A stretch of 64,000 bases of DNA from Burkholderiaceae bacterium. GTDB taxonomy: Bacteria > Pseudomonadota > Gammaproteobacteria > Burkholderiales > Burkholderiaceae_A. The notes beneath the pieces were generated by a model, which saw nothing but the letters and a program-made list of their open reading frames with translations, was not told the origin of the DNA and made no database searches. The translations under genes were made by a program, and so were the position numbers. The stretch lies in contig VERJ01000001.1 in NCBI GenBank assembly GCA_018882795.1, positions 62,001 through 126,000 on the forward strand. Direction: 5' to 3'. Shown one piece after another: positions 30,413 to 38,976 of this stretch (positions are counted from its first letter, which is position 1; each line of letters starts with the position of its first letter).

Positions 30413-33400
30413 TTAACCTGAGTGTACCAATTCCCCACTCTGCAGGCGCCAGACCTGTGCGGCGGCCGTCAGGATCATGGACTGGATTTGTGCACCGGGT
30501 CGGATGATTTGAAATGCATGCTGATAGCTGGCCAACTGTTCCGCATAATCACTGCGCTCGGACGCCAACACCTGCCATTTGAAATCGATGATCCACCAGA
30601 CCTCTGGCGTCTGATTCATGCGGATGACACGATCCGGCCGCATGATCGATCCCGGCGCAGGATGGGATATTGGCCACTCCCGCTCGGCATAGGCCAGCAG
30701 CGATGGATCAAAAATTCTATGCCCAAAATCTGATTCCATAATCGTTGCCACGGCCTGCAAGACTCTGAGTCGGGACTCAGCAGACAGGGCGAACTCCGCA
30801 ATCAAGGCCTGCGTGTGCGCCTGATGCAATCCCGCTCCAAATTGAAGCAGTCGATGCAGCGCCTTGCCCTGGCGTATTGCCTCGTTATCGCTGACCGGCT
30901 CGGCCAGCATGCCGGGGGCAGTCTTGGGGAAACGCACCCCCCGCCAGACGAGTGGCACGGATGTCAAACGTGTTGCAGCAGTCTGCGGCAACGGCGGTGC
31001 CCAGACTTCACAAGAAGCAGCGGCCTTGTCATACCAGGTACTGCCTGCGTCTGACTCGGATTCAGACTCCGCAGAAGCGCCTGCGCCCTGCTGCGATTTC
31101 TTGGTGGCGCTAAACAGCAGCGCCCGCTTTGCACGTGTCATGCCGACATACAGCAAGTTGAAATCTTCATCCTGCGCCTGGCGACGATCCTCTCTTAGCG
31201 CAGCCACCACGGTGGCGTTATACGGATCGGTCGATGCCCAGCTCACGACGCCACGGATTGCATCACGATCCTCTGACCAATCGATCAGCCATCGCACGCC
31301 ACGATCGGACTGCTCCCGATCCATCAATCCAGCCAGCACCACGACCTCTGCCTCCAGCCCCTTGGCGCCATGCAGGGTGGAGAGCGTCACAGCGCGAACA
31401 TTCAGCATCACGCCGGGGCCTGGGGTCTCGGATGCCTTGGCTGTGGACCATCGGCTGAGCTCTTGAAGAAATCTCGGCAGGCTGGGCAGTCTGCCAGTGT
31501 CCAGGTCCAAAGCCAGCCCAATGAAAGCCTCCAGATTGGCAAGGCACTGCAGACCCCGCGCGCCGGAAAATCGTGCGGCGATTCGATCAAAGACATCTCG
31601 TTCGTGGAGCACACGATCCAGCAGGTCATGCACCGGAAGCTGCGAAGCCAAGGCAATCCATCGGTCCAAAGTGTCGCGGACTTCAATCAGCCAGGGCTCG
31701 GCATCCGGCTGTCGCGATAGGGCCTGAAGCCGATCAAAGAATGCGCCTGAAGAATGCGCAGTTTCTTGCACGGCAATTCGCGCCAACTGCTGATCATCCA
31801 AAAGAAAAATTGGGCTTTTCAGTGCGTGGGCGCAGTCGATATCCGACCAAGGAAAGGCAAGAAAACGCAGCAGTGCAATGACATCCTGCACTTCGGGCTC
31901 AGCCAGCAGCCCGCCCATTCGATCGCTGACAAATGGTATGCCCACCCGTGTCAGGGCGGACTCATAAGCGGCCATATGGGTACGGGTACGCACCAGAATT
32001 TTTACATCGGACCACTGCAAATCGGGGTAGCGTGCACGCAAAGCAATCAGCGCATGTGCGATCTGGACGCCCTCGGCATCCCAATCCGGGGCCACCGGCA
32101 ACCGCGCGACCAGGCCCTCCTGCTCAGCCACAGCAGTGGCATGTTCGACAAATCGTGACGCCCCAGGAATCGTGGGCATGATTTTGTTGAGCGCATCAAC
32201 AATGGGCTGTCGACAGCGCCGTGTGGCATTGGCCTGCAGCAGCTCAGCGCCATAGTGGGCCTTTAACCACTGCGCTGCCGCCTGAAAGACCTGTGGGTCT
32301 GCGCGCCGAAAACGGTAAATCGATTGCTTCGGATCCCCCACGATAAAAACCTTGGGCGCACTGCACCGCATGGTGTCATCAGCCTGCTCATACTGCGCGA
32401 ACCATCGCCGCAGCATGGCCCACTGCACCGGGTTTGTATCTTGGAATTCATCGACCAGCACATGGGCAATCTGGGTATCAAGCCGCGCATGAAAGGCGGC
32501 GGCAAGCTCACCCCCAAGCAATTCCCAGGCTTTGGACTCAAGGCCGGAGAAATCGGTCTCATGGCCCCTTCCCATGATGTCTTCCAGGCATTGGGCAAGC
32601 ATCTCGCTACACGCCCATAGGGCCCTGGTACGGGCCTGCGCGCTGCGCTCATCACATTGATCCAGCATGATCATGAAGGCCTCGCCAAACAGGCGAACCT
32701 CTTCTTTCAGCGCCGGGCCCTGTGCACCCCAGACGCCGAGATCCTTGCCTTTGCGAACAAATTTTTCATTGCCACCCTTAAGCTGATATCGAGATGGCGG
32801 GTCTTCTTCGAGCGCTTGATCAACCTTGCGCAATGTAAGAAACACTTTGCGTAAATCATCGACCTCAGCCTGATCCCATCGGGTCAACAGCCCACAGAAT
32901 TCATCACGGCCCTCGACAAGCGCATAGGCCTGTGCAAGCCGCTCGGCCCGAAGACGCTGAGCATGATAGAAATCAGCAATTGCCTGCGCATTCAGAATCT
33001 GCGCCCGCTCAAGTTCAGCGGCAGCCTGCTCCCCCGACACACGAAGTGCCCCCAGTTGGTCCGCAAAGGCGCGCCACTCCACCCTCGCCAGCACCCAGTC
33101 CTCCATTGCCGCGCGCACAGCGCCACTGCCCATCTGCGCTACCAGCCTGTCGTAAGGAACACGCCCCGCATGTTCCGCAAGAAATACCTGCCAGGCCTGC
33201 CGCAGCAGATCCCATGTGCGCTGAGACAATGTCATGGTGGCCCAGCCCGCCATCTTCAGCGGTGCCATCGCGGCAAGACGGATGTACCAGCTATGAAAGG
33301 TGGAGATGGTGGGCGGCTGTGGATCGGATAAAAACCTTGCCAACGCTTTTGGTGCAGCGGCCATCGCAGATTCAAGCGCTTCGCCGGCCATGCCCCACTG

Positions 33401-33649
33401 CATGAGTTTTTGCCGCAGCGCTTGCGGTGTGGCACTGGCCATTTCTCTTAAGTGGCCAATCACCCGATGACGCATCTCAGCAGCAGCCTTGTTGGTAAAT
33501 GTCAGCGCGAGAATGGACCTGGGCGGCACGCCCTCGAGCAGCGCTCGGGTGATTCGGGACGACAGCAGCCAGGTCTTGCCACTGCCCGCGCAGGCCTCGA
33601 CCACGACGCTGCCGGAGGTATCAAGGGCCTTGGCGGGGTCAAGATTCAT
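30413..33649 (-). CDS. addA: AddA-like double-strand-break repair helicase-nuclease
   Basis: UvrD-superfamily helicase of 1078 residues. Walker A CAGSGKTWLL lies in the first 30 residues, Walker B is LVDEFQDTNPVQW, and helicase motifs continue to STLHGAKGLEAEVV and LLYVGMTRAKRALL. A C-terminal PD-(D/E)XK nuclease shows WWIIDFKW and EQLASYQ. With AddB it would process broken DNA ends for RecA loading. ATG at 33649 is preferred because GAGGTG lies four bases upstream; it overlaps addB by 11 bases. The stop directly precedes the SRP RNA. Confidence 0.88.
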   Translation of the reverse strand: MNLDPAKALDTSGSVVVEACAGSGKTWLLSSRITRALLEGVPPRSILALTFTNKAAAEMRHRVIGHLREMASATPQALRQKLMQWGMAGEALESAMAAAPKALARFLSDPQPPTISTFHSWYIRLAAMAPLKMAGWATMTLSQRTWDLLRQAWQVFLAEHAGRVPYDRLVAQMGSGAVRAAMEDWVLARVEWRAFADQLGALRVSGEQAAAELERAQILNAQAIADFYHAQRLRAERLAQAYALVEGRDEFCGLLTRWDQAEVDDLRKVFLTLRKVDQALEEDPPSRYQLKGGNEKFVRKGKDLGVWGAQGPALKEEVRLFGEAFMIMLDQCDERSAQARTRALWACSEMLAQCLEDIMGRGHETDFSGLESKAWELLGGELAAAFHARLDTQIAHVLVDEFQDTNPVQWAMLRRWFAQYEQADDTMRCSAPKVFIVGDPKQSIYRFRRADPQVFQAAAQWLKAHYGAELLQANATRRCRQPIVDALNKIMPTIPGASRFVEHATAVAEQEGLVARLPVAPDWDAEGVQIAHALIALRARYPDLQWSDVKILVRTRTHMAAYESALTRVGIPFVSDRMGGLLAEPEVQDVIALLRFLAFPWSDIDCAHALKSPIFLLDDQQLARIAVQETAHSSGAFFDRLQALSRQPDAEPWLIEVRDTLDRWIALASQLPVHDLLDRVLHERDVFDRIAARFSGARGLQCLANLEAFIGLALDLDTGRLPSLPRFLQELSRWSTAKASETPGPGVMLNVRAVTLSTLHGAKGLEAEVVVLAGLMDREQSDRGVRWLIDWSEDRDAIRGVVSWASTDPYNATVVAALREDRRQAQDEDFNLLYVGMTRAKRALLFSATKKSQQGAGASAESESESDAGSTWYDKAAASCEVWAPPLPQTAATRLTSVPLVWRGVRFPKTAPGMLAEPVSDNEAIRQGKALHRLLQFGAGLHQAHTQALIAEFALSAESRLRVLQAVATIMESDFGHRIFDPSLLAYAEREWPISHPAPGSIMRPDRVIRMNQTPEVWWIIDFKWQVLASERSDYAEQLASYQHAFQIIRPGAQIQSMILTAAAQVWRLQSGELVHSG

Positions 33650-36329
33650 GGGGCACCTCATCGCGCCGACAAACACCCCGCACGCTGCAGTAATCGCAAA
33701 TGCGGTCTTCTTTATTCATGCCGCTTGCAAAAACGGGCTCGCGGCTCTGAATGGCTTTTAATGCATCCGCTACCCGAACTGCTGCTTGCGCGGCAATCTT
33801 GTGAACATCTTGGCCCGACTCCTCCTGCAGACTGACCTCGACCACGCCCTCACGTCGCACAGAGACATAGCGCACATCATCAATCGCAGGTGTGTCTTCA
33901 GTTTGCGCAGCAAGCCAGGCATAGAGCGGCAGTTGTAGATCCTCGCCTTGCGGCCCAACACGTTTCGATAACGCCTTGGCATCGGTTGTCTTGAAATCGA
34001 TCAGCCGCTGGCCGGTCTTCTCCCACCGATCAATACGCCCTTTGAGCGTGACACTCACCGATTCAAGAACGCGCTGGACATCATGCTCGGTCACCACCTG
34101 ACCACCCGCAACGGATGCTCCATAAAGCCATCGCGCCAATTCCGGAACAATCGCCATGACATCGGCCCGCAGTTTTACGCGAATCGCTGCCGGCATCGGA
34201 AGATTGAGCGGCCTACCGTGACGGTCGCAGAAAAAGGGCCGCGACAACACTGTATCAATCTGTGTCACTAACCATGCATTGCAATCCGGGATCGATGAAA
34301 AGGTCTGAGTTGCTCCTTTCAAGACCAGGTGCACCAACGATCCCAAATCGGCGCTGGCGGCGTCCTCTTCCAGCTCAGGCACCTGCGCCAAGCCCATCAG
34401 CCTTGCCAGCATGAATTGGTAGGGACAGTCGATGAGCGACTGTGCCTGAGACACAGTGATTTCTGCAGGCAGGGCATAAGGCCAGACCGCTCCCGCTATC
34501 GGTACACCCTGATCGGTGGTGAGGTCATGCCGAGTGTCGATGGATCCATCCATCCGGGCCTTTGGCACGTAAGACTCTGGCGCAATGCCCAGCTCCGGCA
34601 CCACTTCCGCAGCGGACTCTGGAGTCTGCGGACTCAGAAGCTGCAGCCAAGGGGAGAACTCCACTTCACTATCGGGCTTATCACTGGTGGCAATCACAGT
34701 CAGCGGTATGCCCGACTGCCACAAGGCAAGGAATTGAGCGAACTGCTCGGACTCGATCTGCTGGGGATCGTTTTGCAGGCCCATCTCGGCAAATCGCTTT
34801 GGCTCGAAGAACTGCGGTGCCAAACGCTGAGGCAATCGTGCGGAGTCACCACCCACGATCAGCACGGCCTTGGGCTGATGCCAACACAGTGACGACAATG
34901 ACACCACACGTACTGCTGCGCCTGGCCTTGGCTCCACAAAGCGGGCACGGTTTAACTCCTCTGTCAGCACCGCATGCCAAAGCGAGGCGGAGATCAGCGT
35001 GTCATCACCGTGGGCTCGGGCCTGCAGGCCCTGCAGCGCCGCAATCAGCGATTGGCCTGCCGGGTCTTGGACAAGCGTGGACTCCAATCCGCAGTGGGCC
35101 ATGGCCAAAAGCAGACGCTCACCCCATTGCGCCAGAGAGAATCGGGCGCCGGCACTCGCTGGCGTGATTACAGATGCCGAAAACGGCAGCAGATCTTGCT
35201 GAATCAGATCTGCAAGATCAATCGCAGCGATACGCCCAAAGCCGCGCAGGGCATCATCCAGCGCGCGCTGCCGTTGCGAATCAAATCCGAACTGGGCCTT
35301 CAGTCCCGCGAGCACATAGGGCGAATGAATCCACTCCAGCAACGACTGGGTAGTGGCCTGACGAATCAACAAATCATTCAAACCAACCACTGCACTGGCG
35401 ACCACGGTGGTATCCAGCGCCCAGCCAGAGCGATCACCGAGCGACTCACCCGCACGCTCAAGCAGAGCCCGCATACGCCGCACTGCTTTGCGGTCCAGGG
35501 CCACAACACCGATGTCATCCATGCCCTGTGCCCGCCAATCCAGTATCACCTTGACTGCCGCCCAGGCGGATTCCTCCAGCGTGTTGGCAGCGATGAGCCG
35601 ACGCTGCCCCACCGCCAATGACATCTGCTGCGCCACCAGCACCGGTGCATAAGACCAGATGGTGATGGCATCGACATCAACACCCCAGAGCAGTTTTGCC
35701 ATCGACAACTCAAGCGCCGACGGTGAGATGCCGAAACAAAACCAGACCTGTAGTTGATTCGAGCCATGGTCCGTGGATTTCGCGCCAGCAGCATGCGACT
35801 TAAGCCAGGCGACCCGGTCATGCTCACGACGATTGGCCAAATGCAGCCTGCGCAAAACAGCCAGATCTTCTGACAGGTGGCGGGCTTGCGGCAGGCTGTG
35901 ATCCGTCTCAAGCCACTCCCAGCCATCGAATAAAGCAGCCCATTGGGCCGCAAGCGATAAGGCCGCCCTGGGCGATGCGCCTAACGATGCCCTCAGGTCT
36001 TTGTAATCAAGCAGCTGTTGCGCAAGTTCCACGCGACGCGAAGCAGTTGATCGCGGCGGTGACAACACAATTCCCCCGCTTGAAGCTTGCAGTGTGCGAA
36101 TGACCAGTTCATCGAAGGCCTGCTCCAGCGTGCCGCACCAAGGCAAAGGGGCACCCTGCTCCCGACCGGGCCAGCTGGTCTGGGCCAGGGCCGTTTTCAG
36201 CGCTGCTGCGGCCAAGGGGGAATCCACGAGCAGAACGGGCGACGCCAGACCATCCAGGGCTGACATGGCCTGAGCCACGGCCGGGGCCAGATTGGCATCG
36301 ACAGGGAGAGAAATTGCTTTGGGCTTCAC
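33639..36329 (-). CDS. addB: AddB-like PD-(D/E)XK nuclease subunit
   Basis: Protein of 896 residues. An inactive helicase-like body is followed by a nuclease domain with GRIDRWE, IDFKTTDAK and LQLPLYAWLA. Four cysteines suit an AddB iron-sulfur cluster: one in LIDCPYQFML and three in ICDYCSVRGVC near the C-terminus. It is the probable partner of the overlapping AddA. The start is a GTG at 36329; this end is the least certain part of the model. Confidence 0.85.
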   Translation of the reverse strand: MKPKAISLPVDANLAPAVAQAMSALDGLASPVLLVDSPLAAAALKTALAQTSWPGREQGAPLPWCGTLEQAFDELVIRTLQASSGGIVLSPPRSTASRRVELAQQLLDYKDLRASLGASPRAALSLAAQWAALFDGWEWLETDHSLPQARHLSEDLAVLRRLHLANRREHDRVAWLKSHAAGAKSTDHGSNQLQVWFCFGISPSALELSMAKLLWGVDVDAITIWSYAPVLVAQQMSLAVGQRRLIAANTLEESAWAAVKVILDWRAQGMDDIGVVALDRKAVRRMRALLERAGESLGDRSGWALDTTVVASAVVGLNDLLIRQATTQSLLEWIHSPYVLAGLKAQFGFDSQRQRALDDALRGFGRIAAIDLADLIQQDLLPFSASVITPASAGARFSLAQWGERLLLAMAHCGLESTLVQDPAGQSLIAALQGLQARAHGDDTLISASLWHAVLTEELNRARFVEPRPGAAVRVVSLSSLCWHQPKAVLIVGGDSARLPQRLAPQFFEPKRFAEMGLQNDPQQIESEQFAQFLALWQSGIPLTVIATSDKPDSEVEFSPWLQLLSPQTPESAAEVVPELGIAPESYVPKARMDGSIDTRHDLTTDQGVPIAGAVWPYALPAEITVSQAQSLIDCPYQFMLARLMGLAQVPELEEDAASADLGSLVHLVLKGATQTFSSIPDCNAWLVTQIDTVLSRPFFCDRHGRPLNLPMPAAIRVKLRADVMAIVPELARWLYGASVAGGQVVTEHDVQRVLESVSVTLKGRIDRWEKTGQRLIDFKTTDAKALSKRVGPQGEDLQLPLYAWLAAQTEDTPAIDDVRYVSVRREGVVEVSLQEESGQDVHKIAAQAAVRVADALKAIQSREPVFASGMNKEDRICDYCSVRGVCRRDEVPHES

Positions 36330-36341
36330 CGGACTTATGCT
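36314..36341 (+). promoter_or_regulatory. Possible trxA promoter
   Basis: TTGCTT and TATGCT are separated by 16 bp on the plus strand, overlapping the 5' end of addB and about 185 bases before trxA. The following leader (36342-36525) shows no gene. Weak consensus match; inference only. Confidence 0.3.
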
Positions 36342-36525
36342 ATCTTCTTCCCGAAATTAGTCGTTGTTATACCGACAAGCAGGCTCACCTGGCGATCCTG
36401 GTTCCCAGCCAGAGTGCTTCAACAGCCTGCCGAAAGAAGAAACAAAAAAACCCCCACAATCAAAATTTGCAGCCGTCAGTGGTTCCTCCCTTTGATCGTT
36501 CACAACTTCTAACCCCTTTTTGACT

Positions 36526-36852
36526 ATGAGCCAATCTGTATTAGCTGTCAGCGACGCCTCGTTTGAGGCCGATGTTCTGAAATCCGATCTTCCCGTACTG
36601 GTCGACTTCTGGGCGGAGTGGTGCGGTCCCTGCAAAATGATCGGCCCAATCGTGGAAGAGATCGCCCGGGAATACAACGGCAAGCTGAAGGTCACCAAAC
36701 TGAATGTCGACGAGAATGCCGCTGTTCCCGCAAAGCATGGTATCCGCGGCATTCCCACCCTGATTCTGTTCAAAAACGGCGCCGTGGTCTCCCAAAAAGT
36801 TGGGGCAGCGGCAAAATCTCAATTGACTGCATGGATCGATAGCAATCTGTAA
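36526..36852 (+). CDS. trxA: Thioredoxin
   Basis: Cytoplasmic dithiol-disulfide oxidoreductase of 108 residues. Active-site motif [10 protein letters not shown] lies near residues 28-37 and the cis-Pro motif [11 protein letters not shown] near 70-80. ATG at 36526 is preferred over a TTG two codons earlier; no strong Shine-Dalgarno is visible for either. It precedes rho by 128 bases, the usual trxA-rho pairing. Confidence 0.97.
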   Translation: MSQSVLAVSDASFEADVLKSDLPVLVDFWAEWCGPCKMIGPIVEEIAREYNGKLKVTKLNVDENAAVPAKHGIRGIPTLILFKNGAVVSQKVGAAAKSQLTAWIDSNL

Positions 36853-36857
36853 TCTTC

Positions 36858-36878
36858 CGGGCGGGTCATTCCCGCCCG
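36858..36878 (+). promoter_or_regulatory. GC-rich hairpin in the trxA-rho leader
   Basis: A perfect 8-bp stem (CGGGCGGG / CCCGCCCG, 5-nt loop) begins six bases after the trxA stop. No T-tract follows. It could be an mRNA 3' stabiliser or part of the autoregulatory leader known for rho in other bacteria. Confidence 0.4.
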
Positions 36879-36980
36879 ATGAACACCTATTCCTTGACGT
36901 TGGGCCACTACCGCGCCCTCCAGACCCCAAAAGATTTTTTCAACATCGCCGCGAGCGGCGCCTATTCCTCCTAAACACCT

Positions 36981-38243
36981 ATGCATCTCTCTGAACTCAA
37001 AGCACTCCACGTGACCCAGCTGGTTGACCTGGCCATGAGCCTGGAAATCGATAACGCCAGCCGCCTACGCAAACAGGAACTGATGTTTGCCATTCTGAAA
37101 AAGAAGGCCAAACTCGGCGAGCAAATCTTTGGCGATGGCGTGCTGGAGGTGCTGCCCGATGGATTCGGTTTTCTGCGCTCGCCCGAGTCCAGCTATTTGG
37201 CGAGCACCGATGACATTTATCTCTCACCATCTCAGATCCGGCGCTTTAACCTGCATACAGGCGACTCCGTTGAAGGCGAGGTCCGCACGCCCAAAGAAGG
37301 CGAACGTTATTTCGCCCTGGTGAAGGTCGACAAAATCAATGGCCAGCCGCCCGAGGCCTCGAAGAACAAAATTCTGTTTGAAAACTTAACCCCGCTTTTC
37401 CCCGACGAGCCGATCACGCTTGAGCGCGATATGAAGGGGGAAGAGAACATCACGGGCCGGGTCATCGACATGATCGCTCCGATTGGCAAGGGCCAGCGAG
37501 GGCTGCTGGTTGCATCACCCAAGAGCGGAAAGACCGTGATGATGCAGCACATCGCACACGCGATCACCACCAACTACCCAGAGGTCACACTCATCGTGCT
37601 GCTGATTGATGAGCGGCCAGAGGAAGTCACCGAGATGCAGCGCAGTGTGCGCGGAGAAGTCGTGGCCTCGACCTTCGATGAGCCTGCCACACGCCACGTA
37701 CAGGTGGCCGAAATGGTGATCGAAAAGGCCAAGCGCCTGGTGGAGCACAAAAAAGATGTGGTGATTCTGCTGGACTCCATCACGCGCTTAGCGCGGGCCT
37801 ACAACACGGTGGTGCCGACCTCGGGCAAGGTGCTCACCGGTGGTGTGGATGCCAACGCACTGCATCGGCCCAAGCGCTTTTTCGGTGCGGCCCGCAATAT
37901 TGAGGAAGGCGGCTCGCTCACCATCATCGCCACGGCCCTGATTGATACGGGCTCACGGATGGACGAGGTGATCTATGAGGAATTCAAGGGCACGGGCAAT
38001 ATGGAAGTACATCTGGCCCGTCGTCTTGCAGAAAAACGTGTCTATCCAGCCATCAACATCAATCCCTCGGGCACGCGCCGTGAAGAACTGCTGATCAAAC
38101 AGGATGTGCTGCAGAAGATCTGGATTCTGCGCAAACTGCTACACGATATGGATGAGTTGCAAGCGATGGAGTTTCTGCTTGATAAGATGCGGCAGACAAA
38201 AAACAATGCTGAATTCTTTGACATGATGAAGCGGGGCGGCTAA
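36981..38243 (+). CDS. rho: Transcription termination factor Rho
   Basis: Hexameric RNA helicase of 420 residues. N-terminal helical domain [14 protein letters not shown]-binding cold-shock-like domain [14 protein letters not shown], Walker [11 protein letters not shown] (from about residue 178), Walker [16 protein letters not shown], and the R-loop region. Full length with no insertion. Followed by a 433-base gene-free region carrying palindromic repeats. Confidence 0.98.
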   Translation: MHLSELKALHVTQLVDLAMSLEIDNASRLRKQELMFAILKKKAKLGEQIFGDGVLEVLPDGFGFLRSPESSYLASTDDIYLSPSQIRRFNLHTGDSVEGEVRTPKEGERYFALVKVDKINGQPPEASKNKILFENLTPLFPDEPITLERDMKGEENITGRVIDMIAPIGKGQRGLLVASPKSGKTVMMQHIAHAITTNYPEVTLIVLLIDERPEEVTEMQRSVRGEVVASTFDEPATRHVQVAEMVIEKAKRLVEHKKDVVILLDSITRLARAYNTVVPTSGKVLTGGVDANALHRPKRFFGAARNIEEGGSLTIIATALIDTGSRMDEVIYEEFKGTGNMEVHLARRLAEKRVYPAININPSGTRREELLIKQDVLQKIWILRKLLHDMDELQAMEFLLDKMRQTKNNAEFFDMMKRGG

Positions 38244-38307
38244 CGATTTCGTGGGCTGAGTGCATTCATGTATGGCTGTCCTTGCAAAAGCAAACAGGTG
38301 TAGGACA

Positions 38308-38551
38308 GGCGTTCGTGCTGTCGCCGCCCTTGCAAAAAATGGGAGCATAGATTCAACACTCGTAGGTTTGGATTTTTTGACGGCGGGCAGCGACAGCACG
38401 AACGCCTCCGGGCAGAGCTGGTTTAAACAACCGATCAAACATCTTTAGCCCAATCCGCGATTGCCCGACCGCTGTCAAAAAATCCAATCCCTGACGGATT
38501 GAGGCTGTGCTCCCATTTTTTGCAAGGGAGGGCAGATCGGGGATTGGGCCC
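38308..38551. repeat. Two-unit compound palindromic repeat between rho and rpmE2
   Basis: The gene-free stretch 38244-38676 contains two related 60-base cores in opposite orientation, 38327-38386 and 38469-38528, identical at 48 of 60 positions. Each core is flanked by its own terminal inverted repeat. Unit 1 has 38308-38329 pairing with 38385-38406 (21 of 22). Unit 2 has about 38447-38466 pairing with 38531-38551 (imperfect). The terminal arms differ between units but pair within each unit. Short open frames here are by-products of the repeat, not genes. It resembles a non-autonomous dispersed palindromic element. Confidence 0.8.
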
Positions 38552-38644
38552 ATCAACCCAGGCCCGAAATTGCCAGAAAACCAAATTTCCCTTAACATTC
38601 AGCGGTTTAGGCACGTAGCACCCCCATCGCATCCCATGGCGCGG

Positions 38645-38659
38645 TGCCGGCGACCGGCA
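38645..38659 (+). promoter_or_regulatory. Small hairpin just before the rpmE2 ribosome site
   Basis: TGCCGG / CCGGCA with a 3-nt loop lies 17 bases before the ATG, next to the AAAGGA Shine-Dalgarno. It could take part in ribosomal-protein feedback control; weak evidence. Confidence 0.3.
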
Positions 38660-38676
38660 ACCCCAAAGGAAAAATC

Positions 38677-38958
38677 ATGAAAGCAGGCATCCACCCCGAT
38701 TACCGCGAAGTTGTGTTCGTCGATCTATCGAACGACTTCAAATTCATCACCCGCTCCACAGTCCAGACCCGTGAAACCACAAAATGGACCGACGGCAAAG
38801 AGTATCCGCTCTACAAACTCGATACCAGCTCCGAGTCCCATCCCTTCTTCACCGGCAAGCAGAAGCTGGTGGACACCGCGGGCCGCGTTGAGAAATTCCG
38901 CCAAAAGTTTGGCAGCAAGACCGGGAAGAGCGCTTCCAAAGGCGCAGCCAAGGCATAA
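38677..38958 (+). CDS. rpmE2: 50S ribosomal protein L31 type B
   Basis: Ribosomal protein of 93 residues starting [20 protein letters not shown], the type-B L31 signature, and containing [21 protein letters not shown]. It has no cysteine at all, so it is the zinc-independent form. The ATG has AAAGGA eight bases upstream; the upstream in-frame extension is leader. A short Lys/Ala-rich tail ends the protein. Confidence 0.97.
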   Translation: MKAGIHPDYREVVFVDLSNDFKFITRSTVQTRETTKWTDGKEYPLYKLDTSSESHPFFTGKQKLVDTAGRVEKFRQKFGSKTGKSASKGAAKA

Positions 38959-38976
38959 ACGCCCCGGTCAACCCCA

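Noticed and set aside
38260..38632. Short open frames on both strands between rho and rpmE2
   Set aside because: Their similar peptides come from the inverted repeat cores, not from coding selection.
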